A stretch of DNA of 64,000 bases, taken from Micromonospora sp. MH99 (GTDB lineage Bacteria; Actinomycetota; Actinomycetes; Mycobacteriales; Micromonosporaceae). Below, piece after piece: positions 15,713 to 28,754 of the stretch (position 1 is its first letter; every line of letters starts with the position of its first letter). Made by a program: the position numbers and the translations under genes. The DNA lies in contig NZ_MUZA01000001.1 in the NCBI RefSeq assembly GCF_021442385.1, positions 239,950 to 303,949 of the forward strand. Direction: 5' to 3'. Below the pieces are notes generated by a model. That model had not been told where the DNA came from and did not search any database. It saw only the letters and a list, made by a program, of their open reading frames with translations.

Positions 15713-18709
15713 ATGTCAGACCTGACCCGGCGGCAGGCCCTCAAGATCGGCGCGGCCGGCGCGGGTGGCGCCCTGCTCCCGCTGCCCTGGACGGCCACCG
15801 CCCAAGCTGACTCCGTGGCGCCGCCGCAGGTGCTGGCGGCCAACGACCTCGCCCTCTGGTACGACGAGGGCGCCGGCACCGACTGGCTGCGGGCCCTGCC
15901 GATCGGCAACGGCCGGCTCGGCGCGATGGTGTTCGGCAACGTCGACACCGAGCGACTTCAGCTCAACGAGGACACCGTGTGGGCCGGCGGGCCGCACGAC
16001 CCCAGCAACACCCGAGGCGCCGCCGCGCTGGCCGAGATCCGGCGACTGGTCAACGCGAACCAGTGGACCCAGGCCCAGGACCTCATCAACCAGACCATGA
16101 TGGGCAACCCCGGCGGGCAGTTGGCGTACCAGACCGTTGGCAACCTCCGGCTGGCCTTTGGTTCGGCAAGCGGGGCGTCCCAGCACAACCGCACGCTGGA
16201 CCTCACCACCGCCACGGCCACGACGTCGTACGTCCTGGGCGGCATCCGCTACCAGCGTGAGGTCTTCGCCAGCGCGCCGGACCAGGTCATCGCGATGCGG
16301 CTGACCGCCGACCGCAGCAATTCGATCAGCTTCACCGCCACCTTCGACAGCCCCCAACGTACGACGGTGTCCAGCCCGGACGGCACGACGATCGGCCTCG
16401 ACGGCGTCTCCGGCAGTCAGGAGGGCGTCAGCGGGCAGGTCCGCTTCCTCGCCCTGGCCAACGCCACCGTCAGCGGGGGCACCGTGTCCAGCTCCGGCGG
16501 CACCCTGCGGGTCACCAACGCGACGAGCGTGGCACTGCTCATCTCGATCGGCTCCAGCTACGTCAACTACCGCAACGTCGGTGGCGACTACGGGGGCATC
16601 GCCCGCCAGCGCCTCAGCGCGGCGCGCGCCTACAGCTACGACCAGCTGCGTAGCCGGCACGTCGCCGACTACCAGTCGCTGTTCGGGCGGGTGACCCTCG
16701 ACCTCGGCCGCACCTCCGCCGCCGACCAGACGACCGACGTCCGCATCGCGCAGCACAACAGCGTCAACGACCCGCAGTTCTCCGCGCTGCTGTTCCAGTT
16801 CGGCAGGTACCTGCTGATCTCGTCGTCGCGGCCCGGCACCCAGCCGGCGAACCTGCAGGGCATCTGGAACGACTCGCTCACCCCCTCCTGGGACTCGAAG
16901 TACACGATCAACGCCAACCTGCCGATGAACTACTGGCCGGCCAACACGACCAACCTGGCCGAGTGCCACAACCCGGTGTTCGACATGGTCCGCGACCTGT
17001 CGGTGGCCGGCGCGCGCACCGCCCAGGTGCAGTACGGCGCGGGCGGCTGGGTCACCCACCACAACACCGACGCGTGGCGGGCGACCGCCGTCGTGGACGG
17101 CGCGTTCTGGGGCATGTGGCAGACCGGCGGCGCCTGGCTGTCCACGCTGATCTGGGACCACTACCTGTTCAACGGTGACGTCGAGTTCCTGCGGACGAAC
17201 TACCCGGCCATGAAGGGTGCCGCGCAGTTCTTCCTCGACACCCTGGTGACCGAGCCGACCCTCGGCTATCTGGTGACCAACCCGTCGAACTCGCCGGAGC
17301 TGAGCCACCACGCGAACGCCAGCGTGTGCGCGGGCCCGACCATGGACAACCAGATCCTGCGCGACCTCTTCGACGGCGTCGCCCGGGCCAGCGAGATCCT
17401 CAACGTGGACAGCACCTTCCGGGCCCAGGTCCGCGCCACCCGGGACCGGCTCGCGCCGATGAAGATCGGCTCGCGGGGCAACATCATGGAGTGGCTGTAC
17501 GACTGGGTGGAGACCGAGCCCAACCACCGGCACATCTCGCACCTCTACGGCCTCGCGCCCAGCAACCAGATCACCAAGCGCGGCACCCCGCAGTTGTTCG
17601 AGGCCGCCCGCAAAACGCTGGCGCTGCGCGGCGACGACGGCACCGGCTGGTCGCTGGCCTGGAAAATCAACTTCTGGGCGCGCATGGAGGAGGGCAAGCG
17701 GGCCCACGACCTGATCCGCTACCTCGCCACCACCGCCCGGCTCGCCCCCAACATGTTCGACCTGCATCCGCCCTTCCAGATCGACGGCAACTTCGGCGCC
17801 ACCGCCGGCATCGCCGAGATGCTGCTTCAGAGCCACATCGGTGAGCTGCACATCCTGCCCGCGCTGCCGCCGGCCTGGCCCAGCGGCCGGGTGACCGGCC
17901 TGCGCGCCCGCGGTGGGCACACGGTCAGCATCACGTGGGCGAGCGGCGCGGCCACCGAGGTGCTGGTGCGACCGGACCGTGCCGGCACCGTCCGCCTGCG
18001 GTCGCGGTTCCTGACCGGCACCGTCAGCGTCGTCGACACCGCCGACGGGACGTCACCCCGGGTCACCCGGATCGAGTCCGACCTGGTCGAGGTGACCGTG
18101 CAGGCGGGACGCACCTACCGGGTCAGCAGCACGGGTGTCGCCACGCCGACGCTGGAGCAGAGCTTCACCAACGCCGGCATCAGCAACGACAGCAACACCA
18201 ACGTCGCGAACTTCGACGGCAACGGCGCGAGTCTCTCCGCACAGGCCCTGGCGCAGGCCGGCGCCAGCCCGGGCGGCACGGTGAGCCGCAACGGTGTGAA
18301 CTTCCGCTGGCCCAACGTCAGCCCCGGTACGGCCGACAACGCCATCGCCTCGGGCCAGACCATCGGCGTCAGCGGCACCGGCAGCACGCTCGGCTTCCTC
18401 GTGACCGGCACCTACGGCGCCGTGTCGGGAACCGGCACCGTCGTGTACGCCGACGGCACCCGCCAGACGTTCACGTTGAGCACGCCCGACTGGTACGGCG
18501 GGCCGCAGTCCGGGGCGACCGCCGCGATCGTGTCCGCCTACCAGAACCGGCCCAACAACGCCCGCCAGGCCACGGTGGCCTGCATCTACTACGTGGGCGT
18601 CGCGTTGCAGAGCAAGGCGGTGACCCAGGTCGTGCTGCCCAACATCAGCGCACGGCCCGCGGCGAACGTGCCGACCATGCACGTCTTCGCCATCGCCATC
18701 GGGTCCTGA
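15713..18709 (+). CDS. Tat-exported GH95 alpha-L-fucosidase-like enzyme
   Basis: A large exported glycosidase (998 aa). The N-terminal TRRQALKIGAAGAGG is a Tat signal. The GH95 domain spans about 40-810: the opening LPIGNGRLGAMVFGN and LQLNEDTVWAGGP blocks, the INANLPMNYWP motif with the paired Asn that activate water in this family, and DGTGWSLAWKINFWARM in the toroid are all present. A C-terminal module of about 180 residues (LEQSFTNAGIS onward) looks like a beta-sandwich of the type attached to actinomycete glycosidases. GH95 includes 1,2-alpha-L-fucosidases and alpha-L-galactosidases; on plant xyloglucan or pectin either is plausible. GGAGG precedes the ATG. Confidence 0.9.
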   Translation: MSDLTRRQALKIGAAGAGGALLPLPWTATAQADSVAPPQVLAANDLALWYDEGAGTDWLRALPIGNGRLGAMVFGNVDTERLQLNEDTVWAGGPHDPSNTRGAAALAEIRRLVNANQWTQAQDLINQTMMGNPGGQLAYQTVGNLRLAFGSASGASQHNRTLDLTTATATTSYVLGGIRYQREVFASAPDQVIAMRLTADRSNSISFTATFDSPQRTTVSSPDGTTIGLDGVSGSQEGVSGQVRFLALANATVSGGTVSSSGGTLRVTNATSVALLISIGSSYVNYRNVGGDYGGIARQRLSAARAYSYDQLRSRHVADYQSLFGRVTLDLGRTSAADQTTDVRIAQHNSVNDPQFSALLFQFGRYLLISSSRPGTQPANLQGIWNDSLTPSWDSKYTINANLPMNYWPANTTNLAECHNPVFDMVRDLSVAGARTAQVQYGAGGWVTHHNTDAWRATAVVDGAFWGMWQTGGAWLSTLIWDHYLFNGDVEFLRTNYPAMKGAAQFFLDTLVTEPTLGYLVTNPSNSPELSHHANASVCAGPTMDNQILRDLFDGVARASEILNVDSTFRAQVRATRDRLAPMKIGSRGNIMEWLYDWVETEPNHRHISHLYGLAPSNQITKRGTPQLFEAARKTLALRGDDGTGWSLAWKINFWARMEEGKRAHDLIRYLATTARLAPNMFDLHPPFQIDGNFGATAGIAEMLLQSHIGELHILPALPPAWPSGRVTGLRARGGHTVSITWASGAATEVLVRPDRAGTVRLRSRFLTGTVSVVDTADGTSPRVTRIESDLVEVTVQAGRTYRVSSTGVATPTLEQSFTNAGISNDSNTNVANFDGNGASLSAQALAQAGASPGGTVSRNGVNFRWPNVSPGTADNAIASGQTIGVSGTGSTLGFLVTGTYGAVSGTGTVVYADGTRQTFTLSTPDWYGGPQSGATAAIVSAYQNRPNNARQATVACIYYVGVALQSKAVTQVVLPNISARPAANVPTMHVFAIAIGS

Positions 18710-18720
18710 CACCGGGCTCG

Positions 18721-18761
18721 CGCCGCGCCGCCGGGACGGCACGGTCACCGGCGGCGCGGCG
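18721..18761. terminator. convergent hairpin between GH95 and response regulator
   Basis: Arms of 14 nt (18721-18734 and 18748-18761) pair exactly around a 13-nt loop, between two convergent genes. The right arm lies within the last codons of the response regulator gene, so the hairpin could stop transcription from both sides. Confidence 0.65.
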
Positions 18762-19407
18762 TGATCAGTCCCGACTCGTACGCCCACACGACCAACTGGG
18801 CCCGGTCACGGCAGTGCAGCTTCGTCATCGCCCGGTTCACGTGGGTCTTGGCGGTCAACGGGCTGATCACCATCCGCACGGCGATCTCGTCGTTGGTCAT
18901 CCCTCGGGCGACGAGCTCGACGATCTCCTGTTCGCGGGCGGTCAGCACGTCCCGGCCCGCCCCCGGTACGGCCGGCGGCGGGCCGGCCACGAACTCGCTG
19001 ATCAGCGTACGGGTCACGGTCGGGGCGAGCAGCGCGTCGCCGCGCGCGACGACGGCGACGGCCTGCAGCAGGTCGGCGGGGTCGGCGTCCTTGAGCAGGA
19101 AACCGCTGGCGCCCGCTCGCAGGGCGGCGAAGACGTAGGAGTCGAGCCCGTAGTTGGTGAGGATGAGGATCCGGATCGCGGCCAGGTCGGGATCCACGGC
19201 GATGCGTCGGGTCGCCTCGATGCCGTCGAGCCCCGGCATCTGCACGTCCATCAGCACGACGTCGGGGCGCAGGCGTCGCGCGAGGTGCACGGCCGACGTG
19301 CCGTCGGTGGCCTCGCCGACGACCTCCAGGTCGTCCTCGGCCTCCAACAGCGCCCGGAAACCGGCTCGCATCAGCGCCTGGTCGTCGGCGAGCAGGACCC
19401 GGATCAT
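18745..19407 (-). CDS. NarL/LuxR-type response regulator
   Basis: A DNA-binding response regulator (220 aa). The receiver domain (1-120) has the acidic pocket in LADDQALMRAG, the phospho-acceptor D54 in VVLMDVQMPG, and the conserved Lys in GFLLKDA. The C-terminal LuxR helix-turn-helix begins with LTAREQEIVELVARGMTNDEIA. Its start overlaps the stop of the histidine kinase gene by 4 nt (ATGA), so the two are translationally coupled and form a cognate pair. Confidence 0.92.
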   Translation of the reverse strand: MIRVLLADDQALMRAGFRALLEAEDDLEVVGEATDGTSAVHLARRLRPDVVLMDVQMPGLDGIEATRRIAVDPDLAAIRILILTNYGLDSYVFAALRAGASGFLLKDADPADLLQAVAVVARGDALLAPTVTRTLISEFVAGPPPAVPGAGRDVLTAREQEIVELVARGMTNDEIAVRMVISPLTAKTHVNRAMTKLHCRDRAQLVVWAYESGLITPRRR

Positions 19408-20531
19408 GCCGGCTCGTCCAGGGGGAACGTGGCCCGCACCGTGAACCCGTGGTCGTCGCGGGCGGCGGCCTCCAGTGTGCCGCCCAGTCCGGTGACCCGT
19501 TCCCGCATACCGCGCAGTCCCACCCCCGGTGTCGGGGGTCGTGCCGGCGACGCCCGCCCGTCGTCGGTGACCGCCACGGTCAGCCCGGCCGGGGCGTACT
19601 CGACGTGAATGTGCGCGGACGCCGGGCCGGCATGGCGGGCCACATTGGTCAGGGCCTCCTGCACGACCCGGTAGCCGGCCTGGTCGACCTCGTCGGGCAG
19701 GCTCCGGGGCCGACCGCTGACGGTGACCTGGACCGGCACGCCGACCGCTCGGGTCCGCTCGGCGAGTTCGTCCACCCGGGCCAGGCCGACGCGGTCGTCG
19801 TCGGGCGCGCGCAGGATGTCGAGGGTGGTGCGTAGTTCCCGCATCGCGGCGCCACTGGCCTCCTGGATCGCCAGCAGCGTGGCCGACGGTTCCTCGCCGT
19901 GCTTACGGGCCAGGTGCACGGCGATCCCCGCCTGCACCTTGATCACCGAGATGCTGTGGGTCAGCGAGTCGTGCAGGTCGCGGGCGATGCGCAGCCGCTC
20001 CTCCCCGGCCCGCCGCAACGCCATCTCCTCGCGGGTGCGCTCGGCCTCGATGGCCCGCTGTTCCACCTGCTCCAGGTACGCCCGGCGTTGCCGACCGACG
20101 AGCCCGGCGACGTTGGCCGCCACGAACCATCCCAGCAGCAGGGCCGTCCGCTCGACGATCAGCTGGTTGGGGCGGTCGGCGGGCGCCACCGAGAAGTCGC
20201 GGGCCAGAAAGCCACCGAGGAAGGCGAGGCTGGCCACGGCGGCGGCCGCCCGGCGACCCCGCCAGGCGGCGAGGTAGACCACGCCGAGAACGGGGAACGC
20301 GGCGGACACGCCGGAATGCACCCGGACGTGCACGGCCAGCATGGCGACGGTCACCACGCCCAGCGCGACCACCGGGTACCGCCGGCACACCGCGAGGGCC
20401 GCCGCCATGGCCAGGACCAGGGCGACGTCGAGGGCCCCGACCGTCGCGGCGTCGGGCGCGAGCGCGGCGTTGCCGAGCAGCAGGCCGCCGAGGGCGAGAC
20501 CACTGAGGGCGTACGGCAGGTCGCGGCGCAT
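19404..20531 (-). CDS. HisKA_3-type sensor histidine kinase
   Basis: A membrane sensor kinase of the NarX/DesK type (375 aa from the ATG at 20531). The N-terminal half has about five membrane helices and no sizeable extracellular domain, suggesting that it senses the membrane itself or a small hydrophobic signal. The dimerisation/phosphotransfer motif ARDLHDSLTHSIS holds H187. The ATPase domain shows the N-box QEALTNVARHA and the GVGLRGMRERV G-box. The frame is open to 20621, but TACAGT ends 6 nt before ATG 20531, favouring a leaderless start there. It is divergent from the AhpD-like/multicopper oxidase operon, a plausible target. Confidence 0.85.
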   Translation of the reverse strand: MRRDLPYALSGLALGGLLLGNAALAPDAATVGALDVALVLAMAAALAVCRRYPVVALGVVTVAMLAVHVRVHSGVSAAFPVLGVVYLAAWRGRRAAAAVASLAFLGGFLARDFSVAPADRPNQLIVERTALLLGWFVAANVAGLVGRQRRAYLEQVEQRAIEAERTREEMALRRAGEERLRIARDLHDSLTHSISVIKVQAGIAVHLARKHGEEPSATLLAIQEASGAAMRELRTTLDILRAPDDDRVGLARVDELAERTRAVGVPVQVTVSGRPRSLPDEVDQAGYRVVQEALTNVARHAGPASAHIHVEYAPAGLTVAVTDDGRASPARPPTPGVGLRGMRERVTGLGGTLEAAARDDHGFTVRATFPLDEPA

Positions 20532-20674
20532 GGTCGCACTGTAGAACGGCAGTCGTCCGGGGAGCATCCCGCGCACGCGGTAGATCAGCCGTACCACGGA
20601 CGCGGTATCGCGCCGGAGCAAGTGTCTGCGGCGGCACGACGTTTTCCCAGCCCGCCGCGGCGAGCATCGACCTC

Positions 20675-21664
20675 ATGACATACCGCTTCTTCACCCCCGT
20701 TCCCACGAAGGCGGCCACCGGCCGCACCGCGGAGGTCTACCAGCAGTCGCGTGAGGACTTTCTCGGGCCGCTGCCCACCTTCCAGGTGCTCTCGGCCGTG
20801 CCGGAGGTGCTGGCCGCGACCTGGTCGCTGCTGCGCGAGGCCCTGCTCGCCGGGGACGCGTCCCGGGTCGAGCGCGAACTCGTCGCGGCGGCCGTGTCCC
20901 GGGCCAACCGCTGTCAGTTCTGCATCGACGCCCACGTGCTGCTGCTGCACGCCCTGGGCGAGCACTCGCTGGCCGAGGTGGTCGCCCGGGGCGGGACGCC
21001 AGCCGACCCGAGGCACGCCGAACTCGCCCGCTGGGCCCAGGCCAGCCGCAGCCCCCGGGCCGCCGACTGGCGCAGCCCGTACGGCCCGGAGGTCACCGGC
21101 ACCCTGCTCGCCTTCCACTTCATCAACCGGATCGTCTCGGCGCTGCTCGACCCCGACCTGCTCCCCGGCGGCCTGCAACGCGCACCGCTGGTGCGTTCGG
21201 TCGGGGGCCGCCTGTACGCCAGGGCCGCCCGGGAGCCGAGGGAACCCGGACGCAGCCTGCCGCTCCTCGATGCCGGTCCGACGCCGCCGCCGGCCTGGGC
21301 GGGGGACAGCCCGGTCGGTGTCGCCTACGCCTCGTTGCGAACCGCCGCCACCCGGGGCGGGGACCTGCTGGGCGACGTGGCCCGCCAGACCGTGACGGCC
21401 ACCGTGCGCTGGGAGGACGGGCGGTTCCCGGCCCGGCCCGCCGACTGGGCCGTCGACCTCGTCCGGGACGTGCCGGGCCGGGACCGCATCGGAACCCGGA
21501 TCGCGTTGCTGGCGGCGTTCGCGCCCAGCTCGATAAGCGTGGGGGACGTCGCCCTCTGGCGGCTGTCGCACCCCGCCGACGCCGACCTCGTCCGGCTGGT
21601 CGCGTATGGCGCGATCACCGCCACCGACCACGTCGCCCAGGCCCTGGCCTCGGCGCACCTCTAG
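20675..21664 (+). CDS. AhpD/carboxymuconolactone decarboxylase-like protein, extended
   Basis: A 329-residue protein whose N-terminal half has the AhpD-like redox site CQFCIDAH (C80, C83, H87), as in alkylhydroperoxidases. The family is usually 150-190 aa, so this one is about twice the length. The second half (GVAYASLRTAAT... to the end) is helical and could be a degenerate second AhpD-like repeat without cysteines (inference). It is the first gene of an operon with a small membrane protein and a multicopper oxidase (gap of 9 nt, then a 4-nt overlap), suggesting a role in redox or copper stress. Confidence 0.75.
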   Translation: MTYRFFTPVPTKAATGRTAEVYQQSREDFLGPLPTFQVLSAVPEVLAATWSLLREALLAGDASRVERELVAAAVSRANRCQFCIDAHVLLLHALGEHSLAEVVARGGTPADPRHAELARWAQASRSPRAADWRSPYGPEVTGTLLAFHFINRIVSALLDPDLLPGGLQRAPLVRSVGGRLYARAAREPREPGRSLPLLDAGPTPPPAWAGDSPVGVAYASLRTAATRGGDLLGDVARQTVTATVRWEDGRFPARPADWAVDLVRDVPGRDRIGTRIALLAAFAPSSISVGDVALWRLSHPADADLVRLVAYGAITATDHVAQALASAHL

Positions 21665-21673
21665 GAGCCCACC

Positions 21674-22126
21674 ATGCGTAAGGCATTCGTCGTCAGCGCC
21701 GCACTGCTGCTCGTCGCGTTCGCCGTCCAGTTCGTCTTCGCCGCCGTCGGCGCGTTCACGAAGCCCGGGGGCGACGGCGCGTACGCCCTGCACAGCGCCA
21801 ACGGCATGGCGGTGATCCCCGTCCTCACAGTGCTCACCGCCCTGTTCGCCGCGCTGGCGAAGGCGCCGGGCCGACTCGTCGGACTGGCGATCCTGCCGTT
21901 GGGCCTCGTCGTCGTGCAGGCGCTGCTCGCCATGCTCGCCAACGGCTCCACCGACGCCGCCGGCGTCAGCACCGTGCTCGGCCTGACCATCGGTGGGTTG
22001 CACGCGATCAACGGCATCGTCGCTGTGCACGTCGTGGTCGGCGTCCTGCGGGGAGCGCGGAGGCTGGGCGCTCCGGCGCCGGTGGGCGACATCCGCGCGG
22101 CCGTCCGGGAGCAGGAGCCGGCATGA
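21674..22126 (+). CDS. four-helix membrane protein, DUF6220-like
   Basis: A 150-residue integral membrane protein with four predicted helices (near 5-27, 44-62, 72-92 and 105-128). It resembles the small DUF6220-type proteins seen beside multicopper oxidases in actinomycetes. AGGAG precedes the ATG, 9 nt after the upstream stop, and its own stop overlaps the start of the oxidase gene by 4 nt. It may be a membrane partner of that oxidase; no catalytic residues can be seen. Confidence 0.65.
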   Translation: MRKAFVVSAALLLVAFAVQFVFAAVGAFTKPGGDGAYALHSANGMAVIPVLTVLTALFAALAKAPGRLVGLAILPLGLVVVQALLAMLANGSTDAAGVSTVLGLTIGGLHAINGIVAVHVVVGVLRGARRLGAPAPVGDIRAAVREQEPA

Positions 22127-23862
22127 CCACCGGCTCGCTGCTCGTGGCGGACCTCGTGCTCGCCGTTCTCACCACCGCCGGATGGCTGGGTGGCGGCGCC
22201 GCGGCGGCCGCCCGACGCCGTCCGCTCGCCCTCGGGCTGGCCACCCTCGCGCTGCTCGCCACGCTTGGCCGCGCCCTCACGGTGATCGCGCTCGCCCGCG
22301 CCGGCTGGTGGTTCGCCGCGGAGAAGGTCCTCATCGCCGCGCCCCTGTCGCTCGCCGCGGTGATCGTCGCCGGGCTGCGGCTGCTGCGGGCCGCGGGCGA
22401 CATCAGGTCCGCCGCGGTCCCGCTCCTCTTCGCCGGGTACGCCGTGAGCGGCGCCCTGCTCGTGACGATCCTGCACGGCTATCCGGCGTCGGCGTCGACG
22501 GGGCTGCTCGCGGTCGCCGGGATCGGCACGGCGACGGCGGTCACGTGGCGCTTTCTCGACGCGCGCCCGTCCCGGACGGTGTCCCGCGCGGCCACCGTGG
22601 TGACGGTCGCGGCCCTGCTTGCCGGAACCGGGCTGGCCGTCGCACCGGACACCGCGACCGCCGTACCGCATGATCATGGCTATCCGCAGATCCGGACCAC
22701 CGACGAACCCACTCGGCGGTTCACCCTGACGGCCGGGACGGCCACGGTGAACGTGGGTGGCCGCGACGTCGCGGCGTGGGCGTTCAACGCGCAGGTACCC
22801 GGGCCGGAGTTGACCGCCACCGTCGGCGACGTCGTGGAGGTGACGCTGCGCAACCGGGACATCGGGCGGGGCGTCACACTGCACTGGCACGGGTACGACG
22901 TGCCGAACAGTCAGGACGGGGTGCCCGGCGTGACGCAGGCAGCGGTGCTGCCCGGCCAGGAGTTCGTCTACCGGTTCCGTGCCGATCAGGCCGGGACGTA
23001 CTGGTACCACACCCACGCGGTGTCCGACGTCGGTGTGCGGATGGGCCTCTACGGCGTCCTGGTGGTGCGCCCGGGGCCGACGACCGGCCTCGACGTCACC
23101 GTGCCGGTGCACACCCTGGCGGGTCGTCCACTTCCCGCGGCGAGGGTGGAGCGGGTCGAGGCCGGTGTGCCGGTACGGCTGCGCCTGATCAACACCGACA
23201 ACACGACGCACCGCTACGCCCTGGCCGGGACCGCCTTCCAGGTGGCCGCGATCGACGGCTTCGATCTGCGGGGTCCGACGCCGCTCGCGGACACCGCAGT
23301 GCTGATCCCGGCCGGGGGCCGCTACGACCTGGTGTTCACCGCGCAGGCCACCCCGGTGGCGCTGTTCGTCGACGGACGGGTGGTCTGGTCCACCGGGCAG
23401 GTGTCGACGGCGACCGGCGGGTGGCCCGTCCTGGACCCGCTCACCTACGGCGTGCCGGCTCCGGCGCCGTGGACCGGGTTCGACCGGGAGTTCACCCTCG
23501 TCCTCGATCGTGGTCTCGACCTGCACGGACTGCTCCCGCGATACGCCCACACCGTGAACGGCGCGGCCGATCCGGACATCCCGCGGCAGGTCGTCCACCG
23601 CGGCGACGTCGTCCGCTTCACGATCGTCAACCGGTCGCAGACCGTGCACCCGTGGCATCTGCACGGCCACCACGTCCTCGTGCTGTCCCGTACCGGCTCG
23701 CCGGCGATCGGAAGTCCGCTGTGGCTGGACTCGTTCGACGTCCGGCCGGGTGAGGTGTGGGAGGTGGCGTTCCGGGCCGACAACCCGGGGATGTGGGCCA
23801 ACCACTGCCACAACCTGGGGCACGCCGACGCCGGGATGACGCTGCACCTGATGTACTCGTGA
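22123..23862 (+). CDS. multicopper oxidase fused to a membrane domain
   Basis: A copper oxidase (579 aa) with about six N-terminal membrane helices (1-180) before the cupredoxin domains. All four copper-ligand blocks are present: LHWHGYDVP, YWYHTHAVS, HPWHLHGHHV and, at the C-terminus, NHCHNLGHADAGM, which supplies the type 1 Cys and axial Met and the trinuclear His residues. The chain crosses the membrane and places the oxidase domain outside (inference). Such enzymes oxidise Cu(I) or phenolics with O2. The operon partners and the divergent sensor kinase suggest a copper or redox response. The start overlaps the upstream stop (ATGA). Confidence 0.88.
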   Translation: MTTGSLLVADLVLAVLTTAGWLGGGAAAAARRRPLALGLATLALLATLGRALTVIALARAGWWFAAEKVLIAAPLSLAAVIVAGLRLLRAAGDIRSAAVPLLFAGYAVSGALLVTILHGYPASASTGLLAVAGIGTATAVTWRFLDARPSRTVSRAATVVTVAALLAGTGLAVAPDTATAVPHDHGYPQIRTTDEPTRRFTLTAGTATVNVGGRDVAAWAFNAQVPGPELTATVGDVVEVTLRNRDIGRGVTLHWHGYDVPNSQDGVPGVTQAAVLPGQEFVYRFRADQAGTYWYHTHAVSDVGVRMGLYGVLVVRPGPTTGLDVTVPVHTLAGRPLPAARVERVEAGVPVRLRLINTDNTTHRYALAGTAFQVAAIDGFDLRGPTPLADTAVLIPAGGRYDLVFTAQATPVALFVDGRVVWSTGQVSTATGGWPVLDPLTYGVPAPAPWTGFDREFTLVLDRGLDLHGLLPRYAHTVNGAADPDIPRQVVHRGDVVRFTIVNRSQTVHPWHLHGHHVLVLSRTGSPAIGSPLWLDSFDVRPGEVWEVAFRADNPGMWANHCHNLGHADAGMTLHLMYS

Positions 23863-23950
23863 TCTCCCGTGCCGTTCCCGGTTTCGGCCCCACCCTGGCG
23901 GGAACCCCGTCGCCGCCCGTGCAGCGGATGCAGGCGACGAGGAGGCGGCT

Positions 23951-24370
23951 ATGACGCTGGCCAACCCGGCTCCCGACTATTTCGAGCCCGAAGACGGCAT
24001 GTTCCTGGCGACGCTGCTCATCGTCCGGGACATCGATCGGTCGCGGGAATACTACGAGCGCGTGTTCGGGGCGACGTGCGTCCACGACGCGAACCCGCTG
24101 ATCATGAAGTTCTTCAACAGCTACATCATCATCAACGTCGAGGGCGGCCCGACGGACGACAAGCCGACGGTCCAGGCGAAGGCCCCGACGGATTCCAACA
24201 CCCTGAGCTGTGCGATGAACGTCCGCGTCCGGGACATCCGCAAGCTCTACGCCGAATGGAAGGCCCGGGGCGCGGATTTCCTCACCGAGCCGAAGGACCA
24301 CGGCACCGAGATCCGTTGTTACCTGCGCGACCCCGACGGTTATCTGGTGGAGATCGGCCAGGGGCTCTAG
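23951..24370 (+). CDS. VOC-superfamily (glyoxalase-like) protein
   Basis: A 139-residue single-domain VOC protein: MFLATLLIVRDIDRSREYYERVFG is the first beta-alpha unit, and CYLRDPDGYLVEIGQG is the C-terminal strand with the conserved metal-ligand Glu. It fits the fosfomycin-resistance/lactoylglutathione-lyase type, but residues alone cannot separate them. GAGGAGG lies 6 nt before the ATG. It is followed by a strong bidirectional hairpin. Confidence 0.8.
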   Translation: MTLANPAPDYFEPEDGMFLATLLIVRDIDRSREYYERVFGATCVHDANPLIMKFFNSYIIINVEGGPTDDKPTVQAKAPTDSNTLSCAMNVRVRDIRKLYAEWKARGADFLTEPKDHGTEIRCYLRDPDGYLVEIGQGL

Positions 24371-24398
24371 GGCCGGTTTCATAAGGGGGCAGGCGCAG

Positions 24399-24433
24399 CA
24401 CCCGGCCCCGTCGCGTGGCGACGGGGCCGGGTG
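24399..24433. terminator. bidirectional hairpin between VOC gene and xylanase
   Basis: 16-bp perfect stem (24399-24414 with 24418-24433) around a 3-nt loop between convergent genes. No T tract. Confidence 0.8.
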
Positions 24434-24456
24434 TCGGTGCGCGCTGTCGGTCGGGA

Positions 24457-25671
<1,215 letters not shown>

Positions 25672-25903
25672 ACGCCGTGGCAACGTCGCGCTGGCCTCCC
25701 GCAGCGGAGGGGGCGCCTGTCGAGGCAGGTCAGTAGTCAATCAGAGTTCGGTATCGTCATACGAATGTGGGCGTCGGCGGGGTCCGCCTCCGGTCGGAAG
25801 CCCCCGAAATTTCCGAAGACTTTCCGGACCTTGACCAGCGGGAGCGTGGGAAGTGGGTCCCGGAGAGGTCGCCGCCACTTCCGCGTGCCGGATCGGGTGA
25901 AAC

Positions 25904-28669
<2,766 letters not shown>

Positions 28670-28681
28670 TCCTGCGTCACC

Positions 28682-28724
28682 GACGAGCCCCGGCCGATCC
28701 GTCAGCGATCGACCGGGGCTCGTC
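28682..28724. terminator. bidirectional hairpin after katG
   Basis: 18-bp stem with one G-T pair (28682-28699 with 28707-28724), loop 7 nt, between katG and the convergent alkD-like gene. Confidence 0.8.
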
Positions 28725-28754
28725 CGCGTCCTGCCGCCGAACGCCTGACGTCCG

